Assembly: GCF_037975245.1 (NCBI RefSeq) | Contig: NC_092581.1 | Location: 16,185,303 to 16,249,302, forward strand | Reading direction: 5' to 3' | Origin: Apostichopus japonicus | Lineage: Eukaryota > Echinodermata > Holothuroidea > Aspidochirotida > Stichopodidae | Length of the DNA: 64,000 bases | In this document: positions 11,756 to 24,500 of the stretch, piece by piece | Numbering within the stretch: the first letter of the stretch is position 1 | Layout: each line of letters begins with the position of its first letter | The notes under the pieces: generated by a model | Databases searched by the model: none | Told to the model about the DNA's origin: nothing | What the model saw: the letters and a program-made list of their open reading frames with translations, nothing else | Made by a program: the position numbers and the translations under genes

Positions 11756-11757
11756 TT
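11490..11757. repeat. (AT)n-rich microsatellite
   Basis: About 270 bases almost entirely of A and T in dinucleotide phase, preceded by a short (AC)n at 11476-11490. Confidence 0.95.
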
Positions 11758-14700
11758 ATATGATATAAATATTAAATAACAACAATATGAACTGCAGTTT
11801 CAATACATTGTATTTTTATAACTAGCTGAACCCTAATTGTCCCTAATTACAAAAGGTATTGTTCGGAAATCTGAAGATCCACATGAAATATGTCAAAAAC
11901 ATATTTGACTGAAAGCTCAATTGGTAATTGTACTTTTACGATGAGCAAATTTTCATATATCTTTAAGGGAACAAACAAACAAATATGCATTATTTGTATA
12001 TGTACATGAGCCTGCACGTATAGCTCTATACTTTCACGATATAAATTATGTCCTTTGATAGTATTTTTTTAAGTTTTCGATTGAGTTTCACTTGATAGTC
12101 CACCACACGCTGACGCGTGCCCTCTCAATTACCTCACTGTGTGGGTCGCATTCCAAACTGTAGGGGATGCTTTTCAAATGCAGGAACCCCTAAACGTTTG
12201 GAAATTATACAATTTCGTTTTTCGTGTATTCCTTGTCCCTTATGACTATTTTTATTATGATTATTTTAGGAGGTCCATCGCAAATTCGACTGTCCTCCAG
12301 ATCACGCCTTTAAATTGTATGGAAACCCAATGAAAGATTGCTCTCAATATGTAGTATATAGAGCCTAGTCACACCCTTTCCGCGTCCGTTTGATTATTGA
12401 AACGAAAATAATAAACACAGAACAGAGATGTCTTGCTTTTCAGGAGGAGGGCCTTAAGTTGCGCGTGATTTGCGTTTTATCTTTTAACAGCACACACAAA
12501 AAAATAATAATAATAAATTGGACTCTGGTCTGTAAAAACTCTGGTTATCATCGAAAAATAAACTAACTTGAACTGTCGGTTATTTAAGTACACAATGCAA
12601 AAGCGGACGTTTTATGTTCTAAGATAGCCGACTATTATGTCTGAAACGTAAACAGCAAATGTGGGCGTTCAAAATTCGGAAGGAAAAACTTTTAACTTGT
12701 GGAAATAAAATCAATATAAACGACAGAATATGGAGAATGAAGAAGGGGAAGTCAATACAACTTAGTCGCGTGAAATCTAAATAAAATGACTGTGTGCGAT
12801 GAAAAGAACAAATGTTTCCAGCCTCAGGTTATTTTATATTGACCGTTTATTATAACCTGGCAGGTTGGCGTGCCATGGAAAGTGGCTTAGCTTAATCATT
12901 CCAAGTATCACCTCGGGTGTTTTTCATCGAGAGAGAGACGAGAGACAGGTTAAAGCAGCAGTCATCGGTTAGTTAAATATCTTTCGAAATTTCGTAGAAA
13001 ATATAAAGGGTGAAAACGGAATATATTATACATAGTCCCACAAACGTAGAAGCATATACACTGGCTATTCACCAAACAGAAAGAACATGTTGAATGACTT
13101 ATGGAGAATATGATAATCACTTTAATAATCATGGGAAATTATAGCATAAAAATCCAGACAAGAGGTTATACAGTAATTTTAGATGCTTTTAGATGTTGTC
13201 GAACTGTCAAGAATACAGCCTCCACCATTGCGACCCCAAAGTAAGAGATTTATTTTCGAAACGACTGTTGTTTATTCTACAAGGTACATCCTTCACAGAA
13301 TGTTTGCACAAAAAGAAACAAAAATAGACAAAGGACACAAACCAGTCTTTGGAACTTGGACAATAAATATCTGTGTGCTGCTTTAACGGTGGGCACCGAT
13401 TGTCAAAACTGGAAACAGGTGAAGCTGACCATTATGTATTCGGTTCTATTTTCCCCTCTTTTTTTTCTAGCATTTCATACACTCCACCCGATGTAATTGA
13501 TCTTTTTTTCTACACATATCTAGAGCAAAGTTATCTGACAGGGGCCCTATACATCTCTCTGTACAGTATACATTTGAGCTTTATATACGTATATACGCGT
13601 GGAAGATGTATAATTTCGCGCAATTGGTTTCTTTCAGAACAATTTACATTGCAAACATTATCGCTCTCAGTGTGACCGTTTTTTGTTTGTTTTTTGGTGC
13701 ATACAAGTTAACAAACTCCCAACTCCAAAATTAAGGTGATACAGATTTTTTTTAAATTTTACTTTGCATTTACAATATTATGGTTAAATGCCTAATTTTA
13801 ATATTTCCTATATGCGGTGTACATAAAGTAACCTATTGTGTTTTCCCTCTTTGAAACATTATCTTTGATGCATTATCTTTCCTTCAATGATCGTGCACAG
13901 TACTTTCAGCTGGTTGTAACAAAATCAGCACAAAATCGTAAGAGCTTAAACTTGACGTAGAGTAATACAGAAATATCGATTTCAAATCCATAATTCAATA
14001 TAATTCATCCGTTTTGTATCATAAGGTTGCTTCAACCAGCCAATACGTTTAAATTATGATTTCCTTTCGAAGTCAGAAATTATACTCCAGATCAATCGTA
14101 GAGACAATTAACAACATTCCGTTCTGTGAATCTCAACACTATATACCATATGCATACAAAAGTGAAGAACGTTTGGTGCGGTATCTACTTTGCGAAATAT
14201 TATTTTGCATAACATCCACATTTAAACTGAATCTTCCGTTAAAAGTTGCTACAGTTTGGTATCAACTTTGAAATTCGATAACGTGCCTAATTGAAGATAC
14301 AATCTCTTCCACTCAGCCCACTCACGAGAGAAAGATGACAATAAACTGTATATTTATATTTATAGCATGCTTTAACACAGAATGCTACTTGCGACAAGGA
14401 TAATGAACGCGATCACAGAAACTCTGCCCAGGGAGCTTGTTTTAAAGATCTTGTTTAAAGTGACCCGAGAAAACTGAACTTTTTATTTCCGAAGTGTTTA
14501 CACGTGTTCGTCGTTGTACAGTCAATAAACTGGTTTTTAAATGCCACCGGTTCCAGTCTTGTGGAACGAAATGGTTTTTGGTTTGTACTAGAAAAAGGTA
14601 GATGCTATTTTTGTAATGAAAAATTGCCCTTTTGTTGTGTAAAAAAGGAAAAGTGACTTCTTCAGAAATAAAGAAAACTGCTATAAAAAAGACAAAAATC

Positions 14701-15323
14701 GCTTAACTTGACCGTATTTGAAGAAAAAAAGTTACTGAAAAGTGCCGTTTCGTTGAAAAACGTTCAAATGGTGATGTTTGGGGTACTGAAATTTGTAATC
14801 TGCTTCTTCAAATCAAAGTCAAACAGTCCAATGCCCTTCGAAATTTGTGCCCCCCTACCCCCCTCTCTCTCTCCAACCCTTCGATGCAGCATTTCCACCG
14901 CCTCTGTATATAAGAACACACATGCGTGACCAAGCAAAGGAATGCAACTTCGTGACATCACTGTTTACGGTTATTTTTCGTTTTGACAAATAAAAGGGAG
15001 CCGGTCATGACATAAAACGTAATATTGCCCCGTAGGCCTATATCTCTTGTATCAACAGGGTTCATGATCCACCCCTCACAGAGTGGCCCTCCCTGTATCC
15101 CTCCCCGTATTTCTTGTACTATTTTAATTCTACGCTCACACTACACCTCGGTCATATCGCGTATTGTTTTAAGACTTGTTCTTCTATTTAAAGTAATAAC
15201 ATTTGGATTATTTCAAAATAAGACCGCGGCATGTTGCAGAAGGATACAATTAGAGAGATGGCAATGAAAAACTTCCCACACATAACTTGATATAACACAG
15301 GTATTAAAGATGTACGTTATATC

Positions 15324-15722
15324 AAAACCCACATGATAAACTGACCTTTAAGTTATAAATAGTATATCGTAGTAAGAATAATCACGCAAAGTCATAGAGT
15401 ATAAAATTTTTACAACCAATTTTCGAATTAAAAAAAAAGGTCGTCGCAAACATATTGAGACTCCCCGGTTCTCACCCACACACTTCGTCCTTCACCAACC
15501 CCCCCCCACCCATCAAAAAAATATACTCAAAATCCACGTGATAAACAGACCTTTAAGTTATAAATAGTATATCTTTGTAAGAATAACCACGCAAAATCAA
15601 AAGGTATAAAACTTTTACAACCAATTTTCGAATTAAAAAAAAAAAAAGGTCGTCGCAAACATATTCAGACTCCCCCGGTTCTCACCCACACACTTCGTCC
15701 TTGTCCAACCCCCCCCCCCCAA
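15324..15722 (+). repeat. Tandem duplication, two copies of ~200 bp
   Basis: Sequence starting at CACATGATAAACTGACCTTT (15330) recurs 205 bases later as CACGTGATAAACAGACCTTT (15535). Both copies continue through AAGTTATAAATAGTATATC, a shared TTTTACAACCAATTTTCGAA block, GGTCGTCGCAAACATATT and GGTTCTCACCCACACACTTC to a poly-C run. They differ by scattered substitutions and homopolymer length. Confidence 0.88.
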
Positions 15723-18629
15723 AAAAAAATAATAATGATGTTTGTTTTCATCAGTTATATAAAGTACCGTAAGTCTTGAAATGTTTCTTTCAAAGAATCA
15801 CCATCGCAACTATCATGTATTTTAGAAACGTTTCAGGGTATTGCAGATATAAGACAAACACAAGAACTTCTCTGTATAAATATAAAAGAGCACATGATCA
15901 GGGGTCTGTTGAATCTCAAGCGGCGAAAATAAAACCTTCTGTAATTGTAACTTGCTTTTGCGTCATGGAGTTACTATATTATCGCCAGCATCTCTCCATG
16001 CCGCAATGCACGCATCTTCCTAGACAGTTCGTAACTTTTATCGATTCTGAGCCTCATGTGATGGGAAATGCTCCAGATTTCACAGATCGTGTATGAATAT
16101 GTACATATAGGCCTATATATATTTGCTTATAGTGTGTATATATTCATATATTTATTTACAATTTCAACTTTTCTTAAAAGCCTAACTGACTATTGGGCAA
16201 CAATATCCATTCGTTGGTTTCACCATCTCAAAAGTATAAGGTCAGAAAAAATAAATAAATTATATTAATGAATGGCTTGTCCGAATATATGTCATGTACT
16301 GACTACTGTCCGAGATTTTTTTATTTTATATAATAAGTATAATTTAACCACAACGAAAGTGTGTTAGTTTATTGAGAGTATATACAAGCACGTTCCTATT
16401 GTTGATATCATCAGTTAAACGCGTGACGAGGTCTTTGTCTACGCGCGGATAACTTGACCATCTACGTGAGATGTCCGTAAAGCCCCTGGGCGTACAATTT
16501 TACTTCCGTTCTACATAATGCCCAAGTCGTCGAGTGGGATTTGCAATCAAAGTGACATCATATAACGAAATGCTGGAAGAATAGGTAAGAAGTTAATATT
16601 ATATGCCAAAGGTATTTAGTTTGATATCTGATTGGTCTTAATATTCCACGTGACCACTTAAAGGCTCAACGATGTATTACTTTTTCAATAAAATTGTGGA
16701 GCCCCGGTATAATTTTCTGTTGCTTTGTTTAAAATTAGGTGAAATATTGGCAAACCGGTTTCTTTTCCTGATGCACAGAAGTGAAGTGTTATAATTATAC
16801 GCGGACATTTCTCACATCGAAACACTAAGTCACTCCACGAAAGGTCATATGAATTGCGCTCAATATAGGCCTATACTCAGTTAAACTGAGGTAATTGATT
16901 GGCGCATCCACACTCTTTTTTGAACTACGGGTGAGGGAGAGAGGGAGGGGGAGGGGGAGGGGGAGGAGGATAAGATTGTAAGTCGTTAATGGGAGGGTGT
17001 CCACCTTCCCTGTGAGAAATTTTGGGAAAATGCAAAATAGTGTTTAGGCTGTATTGCATATATCATGTTAGACACTAGGAAGTTTTGTAATCTTTTGCCT
17101 ACCGGCGTGGGGCTTACTAGGGGGGGGGGGGGGGGGATAATGCCCCAGACGTTTACGTGGTTGCGACCACCTCCGCACTTCTACTTACTCATTTATACGT
17201 ATTGCTGTAGGACAATATTCTTACTCATTCATACATATTCATACTCATTCAAACTCATTCAGTGTATACTTGTCTTTATGGTTCAGAGGAAGATTTTCGG
17301 GAAGTGAAAGAAGAAACCAAACATTTTTGTGGTACTGCCTTAAGGACTCCAATTAACCCACTCTCTTTCCCGTCTTTACGTCGTTGGGTAACTTCTTTTT
17401 ATTTTATTTTTCAATCACTCTGGATTTTGTCATTCGACTTTCGGTTCTTTCAGTCACTGTATCGATTCCTCACATCGACGTATTTATTTAAATAATTACT
17501 TCCTCTCATAGTCTTACACTATATATTATAACAAACTTCTTTTCATCAGTACGTGTAATCGGTACTTTTTACCACCGCTATATGGAATCGGCTGTTTTCA
17601 TCACGTCGCTTAATGGGTTCTTTGCGTCAATTAACTCTCAATTGTGGTAACAGATATAAAGATACACGCATCATCTTACTAGCTGCTTCAGAAGGCAAAC
17701 AAAATTCGAATTGAGGCAACTCAAACAGATTTGCCTGCTCGGCCAGAATTGACTATTACATATCAATCGATCCAACTTTACAACATCTCAATATGCAACG
17801 CTAGCTTTGCGAAACCGACAAATACGTATTGTCTCCACACACACACATAACACACAAACCACACAAAAAGGGGGAAAGAAATGAAAAAGCTGTAAAAAAA
17901 AAAAACGAGCAAAAACCGGCTAGTTTTATCGTGTCAACAACAATTTGCAATCCGAAGCGCTTGTTTGAGGCCCAAACGGGTTTACTGTCTTTCTCCTCGT
18001 AGTAATTGAGGCAGTGAGCAAAACGGACATCAAACCCTCAGCTGAATGAAGATTGCAAGATCGGCGGCGGAATTCAAGACTTCTCTCTATCTCCGCAAAG
18101 GGATTGACGATATTGATTTTTGAATAATTCATAACAGACAGTATAACTCGAGCTTATACTGGCAGATAAGGCATGTTACGTGATGGAGCAAGATGTCTTT
18201 TTTTCTTTTTTTGCGGGCCCTCAGTCGAATGAATTCTTCATAAGGAGAAGGTTTAGATTCATGTTTAGTTACCTTAGCATATTAATTTCATCAACGGAAC
18301 GGCTGAAATCAATTTTTATGCACATAGGCTACGACGAGAATCAATTTTATGTCGTAAGGCTAAAGGATCAAGGAACAATAATGAGACGACGATTGCTAAA
18401 GAAAGCGTCGAATTATGCTGAGGATGGAATGAATGGATTTCTTTGTAATCTTGGTTTTTTTTTGTAAATTAGAGCAGCAAGCTATAGGTTAGATGCATTT
18501 GAATAGAGGTTAATGTTAAGGCCGGATTGTTGGAGTCGGATCAGACTACAGCCGTTTCACAAATGTGTGTATACATATATACATATACATACAGATATAC
18601 ACGCACATATACAGATACATATGCATAAA

Positions 18630-18910
18630 TATACAAATAAATATATATGTATATATATATATATATATAGCCTATATATATATAGCCTATATATATATAT
18701 AGAGCCTATATATAGCCTATTTATAGCCTATATATATATATATATTTATATATGTACATATATATATATGTACATATATATATATTTATTTATATATGTA
18801 CATGTATATACATATACATATATGCATATATATATATTTATATATGTACATATATATATATTTATTTATATATGTACATGTATATACATATACATACATG
18901 CATGTGCACG
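18630..18910. repeat. AT microsatellite with AGCCT interruptions
   Basis: (TA)n broken by TAGCCTA and TAGAGCCTATA units between 18668 and 18735, then long AT/ACAT stretches. The interruption motif is the complement of the GGCTCTATATA array at 39601-39978. Confidence 0.9.
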
Positions 18911-20876
18911 TATGTGTGTATGTGTATACACGTGTATGTTTGTGACAGATCTTTAAGACATGCAACAATCCCAGCAAATATTAGTGCCCATCTCCCTTCA
19001 GGCCCCATACCTGTCCCCCCACTCCCACTTCGACCCGCTTCACATCCCTCTCCGCAGATGCTTATCAACAAATAAACAAGTAAACTTTGACCAATCAGGG
19101 ATCGTGCAAAACTATCATGATTATATAACTGAAAAGAAAATAACAACGCGACATCGGTCCCTAAATATGTTATTTGGTCCCTTTAGTGACCCCCTGATTA
19201 GCCAGCTCTATTCGACAAATCATTGCCGCAAATTTAAAATGTTAAATTATACCTGTTTGTTTTGTCCATTTTGTTACTATTTCTCGCGCTACAATATCAA
19301 GAAATGCCTGAATAGGGCTTTTACCTATCGCTACAATGAGAAGACACTTGATGATATTTCCCGCGCATAGTTGAACAGTGACGTGTTTACGTATGAGAAG
19401 GGCCCTCAATCTATCGTCTGCCATCGAATGACACAAACACAAGAAAGAAAATCAAATTTGACGTGAGGTCCATCGCAACGAGTTTTAAGTCATGATAACA
19501 GGTGAAGAACAAGCGAGAGAATGAAAATACTCAAGTAAAGTGATCACCTTAGCAACAGTTATGAGCATAAAATCCACGGAAGGCCGTGACATGAAGAAGT
19601 GATGTTATTGAGAAACAATTTTTTTCCTTTTTTTTTTTTTAAGTTCTTATCAAGAATTTAAAATAGTTTTCCCTGTATCTGGAAACGCACAACTTACTCT
19701 TGCATGCCATGATGCCCCAGAATATTTTCTAAAGCTAACCATTCTTTTTTGTTGTTTTGTTTTAATTGTCAACTCACGTCTAAAAGCACCGCCTGAAAAC
19801 TGACATTTAACAGGGTGTCAATTTACTGTTCGCCTGGTTATAAATTGCCAACTCATTTTGCTCGCCATGAATAAAATATCATGGTTACCATAGCGACCAG
19901 CGTGCTGAGAATCCCACGATTCAAGAAATGCATCGGCATTTATTCAAGTTCATAAAGAGACGGCCGTACCTTAAAGAGAATATACGCACTTTGGTGAACA
20001 TTATCTCTGTTTCATTCGACATTTTCCCAGAATTTAAATGGGTTACATATATTATACCCGATATACAATAAAATCAATATGAATATTTGCCAAATATAAT
20101 AGAACTAGCAGGCAAAGTACCCTTTTCTCTCCCTCTCTCTCGTTTTTAATCGTGTAACAGATTCGCAGTTTTCTTTGTATCCAATTGTGGAACCTGAGAG
20201 TATATCAGGCGCCCGATATCTACGGGGAATGTGCATAATCTCTATTCGATTTATAACAAGTTAAAAGCTCAGCTCTCAAAAGCACGCATAATTACATTGC
20301 CTGCTGGGAACCAATATGTTATCAGCAAGTGAATAACATCGATATCATTTTGGGAGCAACTTATGATAAGATAAGGTATAGCATGAAGCATAGATTATGA
20401 TATTGTTGAGGTTCCGCTGGCTCACATGCAGTTTCATGCTATACATATCGCGCGCTCTGATCGCCAGTTTTAACTTTAATGTGTGAGGCCTAGTATCCCC
20501 CCCCCCCACCTGTGAATCCGTTGAGCCTTGGTGGTTGTATCCCTCTCCATATACTTTAAAATATCCGTGGATTCAAGAGACAACAAGGTGGTCTCTTTTC
20601 TTCCAATGGACTGTTGCTTAAAAGCAACTTCTTTATACATTAGCTTGTAATTACTAATTTAAATTGCTAAAAAAAAAATTACCCCAGGTCATCTCCCAAG
20701 AAAAAAAAATAAACCCCTCAATAAAGTATATAAAAAAGCAAAGCTGATTACGAATGGATGAGAGATGAATGGTAAAAATGGTCATGTTTAATTTATGATC
20801 TCTTGACTAAAAGGCCGCAAGGCACAAATTTAGCTATCTGCGAGGCCTAATTTATTGCTACATTATTAGGTTTTAA

Positions 20877-20880
<4 letters not shown>

Positions 20881-20943
<63 letters not shown>
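20881..20943. repeat. (TA)31 microsatellite
   Basis: Perfect TA dinucleotide run inside intron 3 of the HES-like gene. Confidence 0.97.
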
Positions 20944-20947
<4 letters not shown>

Positions 20948-21362
20948 AAAGATATGGAGTAAAGATGGGTGAAAACTACATTTATATAATTAATACAAGT
21001 GTCGGGTGGTCAAGAAAGGCTTTAAGAGAATAGCGCATTTACATGGTATATTTAAACACAGCATTTACAAAACATGTAAGAACTTGATTATGTGATAGAT
21101 ATTATTTATGAATCCTTTAAATTATCAGACGCAACTTACCTATCTGCCTGTCTTCACAACGTTATTTCACTTTAACAAAGTGCATCCATTATATTGCGTG
21201 GCCACCTTTGGCATTACGCACGCCCCCTTCACCCCCCCCCCCACCTCTCCATCCCAACGTCTGTATGCAAATCCGAAAACACTTAACTAATTCTATTGGA
21301 TCCAAAGGGGGAGATATTTGAAGAATGTTTGATGATTAAACAAAAACAAAAACATTATTTAC

Positions 21363-21519
21363 CTTTCTTTGCAGTTCTGGACTTTCTCTTCTTTCGATGT
21401 GCCCATTTCTCTTCTTTTTCATGTCTAGATCTCTTGCTGACTTTCTCTGTGGCGGCCGCCATTTTGAGGTAATCTACAGCCATTGACAGTAAATCTTCTT
21501 CATCCAACGAGGTGTCAGA
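21363..21519 (-). CDS. HES-like gene, exon 3: helix 2 and basic tail
   Basis: 157 bp, flanked on the minus strand by TTTCATGTTAG and GGTAAAT. It encodes residues 45-96 plus the first base of Gly97. Residues 49-64 (LDEEDLLSMAVDYLKM) align position by position with HES1 helix 2 (LEKADILEMTVKHLRN), except that the conserved Lys of LEKAD is Glu. Residues 70-96 form a Lys/Arg-rich tail with RKKRK at 86-90, a likely nuclear localisation signal. HES exons at this position are usually shorter, so the basic tail is extra. Phase 0 in, phase 1 out; both match the neighbouring exons. Confidence 0.85.
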
Positions 21520-24500
21520 CTAACATGAAAAAGAATAACAGGAGAGGAAAAAAAAAAACAAATGAAAATTGTAACCCTGGTTCAATTTAACGCACAAATT
21601 TACAAAACGGTATAAAGTAACCCTTCCACGTTCCAGGGATTAATTATAGCACCCCCCCCCCGCCCGGCCGCATCCCTCAAATTCTAAATTTATCGACGCG
21701 GCACAACAACTCCCCCCATATTTTGCTGATGACTTCTAGGTTTTTCTGGGGTAGATCAGATTACTATTTAGGAATGGGGTTTTACTATAGTATGCACGTA
21801 CACGGGGTCTATATGACACAAGGGTCAAGGTAAGCAGGTTATTTTGGGGAGACTGGGCATGTTTGAATGGAAGGGGTGGGGTATAGTAATCTCTTGGTGA
21901 GAACCTGAATTTGAGCATCGCTGTATCCACGTGTGTGTATGGGAGGGGGGCATATTTTGTAAGCGCAGTGATGTTTTCACAAAACGTCCATAACCTTTAA
22001 AATAGTTAAACTGTACATATTCCTAAGCTGTTTTCTGTGTGTGTGTGGTTTTATGTGTTGTGTTTTCGTTGGTCCTTGTCGTTTAAGGAATGGAATGGAT
22101 TGATCTTTTAACCCCCCCCCCCCCCCAACACAACACCTCACCAACTATACGTCAATGACCGAATCTTGCAACAAAACATATTTGTAATGTAAGCATATAA
22201 ACTCAAACTGATTAATCACCTTAATTAGACCGTGAAATCATAAAAATTTGTTTATAGCAACAGAAACAGACCTGTACACGATTTTGCAGTCGCGACAGTT
22301 CACATTATTATATTTGAGATTATACTTACAGTAATATACTATATTTATTGTAGTACTTTCTTCTTTTAATTTCGCACATTTGCGGGAGGTGGGGTGGCGG
22401 TGACGTTGAAACCCAGTCAGCCAGCACCCCCCCCCCCATTGCATCCATCTTTACTATACACCTCTTCCTAGACAACACACTTGACTGATTCTCACCATAG
22501 TTCCCTCTCTTAATGTTAATATTAGGTCAACTTGACTCTCTTACAAGCAAATATGAATAACTAAATAAACTCGAAAGTAACACAACCAATGAAGAAGGAA
22601 AACAATATACCTAAACGAAATGTTATCGTTGTGGATCCAAATCATTGATCTTAATTGCTATATTAGTAGTACTTCATCATATTAGTTTCACTTCCTTCTC
22701 CAACCACTTCACGAATAGGCTAAGCAAAACGAAGCCGTGTCCTTCCACAGCCTTCAATAACTTGTTCAAGATTTGAATAAGTTCACGGAAGCAAGACTGC
22801 GTATGCGTGAAACATCAACAAATTGGGCCATATTTTCTCCTTCTTTGTTTATCCAAGCTTTATTGACTACTGCTCATTGAAGTGTAACAAAGATTTTAAC
22901 CGGCGTTCATTTTTATTCCACTTTCAGGCTACATTTTGTGTTATTAGTTTGCTTTGCTGATTAACAAAAGGCAAAGAACATCTTGAGGGAGTGTATATAA
23001 TGTGTGTGCATGGTTGCTAGGCAAAGTGAGCTGAAACACAGGCAATTGAGCCTACACAATTAGGCTCGCAGTAAATGTCATAGAAACACGCTATTGTCAC
23101 TTTGACAAAGTACAAATGTATTCTGAAGGTACATTTGCTGATATCATTTCAAGAACCACTTATTTGAATGAATCGATAGTGAGTCATCGCATGAACGAGA
23201 TATCACTATAAGGTATCCGGAGAATTTTAACCGTGAGGATTAAAAAGAAAAATGAAACCCACAGCCTCACATGCATGTCATCATGGGTGTTGTAAGGGGT
23301 GAATTATATATCACTGAGGGTTAATGCGTCTCGGCAATATATAACATAAAGGGGTCATATAGGGTAGTGGCTACTACAAAATAACGACAACAATGGTTTA
23401 TGATACACTTGGTATAATTTGGCTATTATTGATTCAATTAATGCAACTCTGTGATATCGTATATTAACAGGCCGTTTTTGGTAAAACTTGGAACTTCGCG
23501 GTTTACGATGGAATCACAAAGAAATTGGCTGAAATACCTTCACTCACGGGTGCATGTCCGATACGCAAAACTGGAATATCTATAGGCCTATATATACGAA
23601 TATAACGGTTAATAGCTGTCTTAATATCGTCATACCGTAATAAACCGTATTAGACATGGTAAGTAAAACAAAACATGCATAACCCGCAATACAGTAACTG
23701 CAATATACCAGAATAGATTTATTTTGAAGCAACTCGCGAGTCATTTGAAAATCACTTCCAACATTTGCTGCAATGCTGAGCGTTTGTATAATTGATACCA
23801 TAATACGCTCGAAACAAAGAAGTCTCCTGTGCCTAATAACATTATAAGTAGCCCCTTCTCCCTGCACAAGTATTCTTCTATTCTTTCCCTAACCCCCGCG
23901 GCACCCTTCCCCTCTCCTCCTTTCCCTTACCCTCCCCTTCCCCTCCCCCACTTCCTTCCACCCTTTCATAGCCTCACAGCATTTTAAATATATGTCCATG
24001 ACATTTAACGACGTAATTCACAAATGCAGACAAACATTTTGAAAGATTGCAAAGACTGAGAAAAAAGGCAGAATTGTAATAACAGAGAGCGTAAAACGTG
24101 CACATCCAGTGATATTCAAGAAAGAAAACCAAACCAAAACCAAAACCAAACCAAACACAAAAGAAGAAACAAAACAAAAAATCAATGAAAGTACAAAACA
24201 AGTAAAACTAAAACAAAGGAAGAAAAGTCGTTAATGAAATTAAGCAAGATTACCTTCATTTTGGTCGTCTGAGTCGGTAGTTATAATACTAATTGTTTAT
24301 CACTCGGTCATAAGAAAACCGATTCAATAAAAGCACGGAGCACTTCCCACCTTTTCTATGAGACATAACAGGACTTCTTAGAACAAATATACACTACCAA
24401 CGTTTCATCCACGTCATCATGACGCAATTCCGTTGAACTTTTAGTTTTTATCAGCAAGGACAAAATGTCAAAGAAAAATGGATGAAAAGAAACTATCCAA

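Larger units (their letters stand above)
11371..21362 (-). other. HES-like gene, intron 3
   Basis: About 10 kb, GT-AG (donor GGTAAAT after exon 3, acceptor CTTGCAG before exon 4). It contains AT-only sequence at 11490-11757, a 205-bp tandem duplication (15324-15722), an AT/AGCCT array (18630-18900), (TA)31 at 20881-20943 and poly-G/C runs. I see no internal exon with convincing splice sites and protein-like content. Confidence 0.7.
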
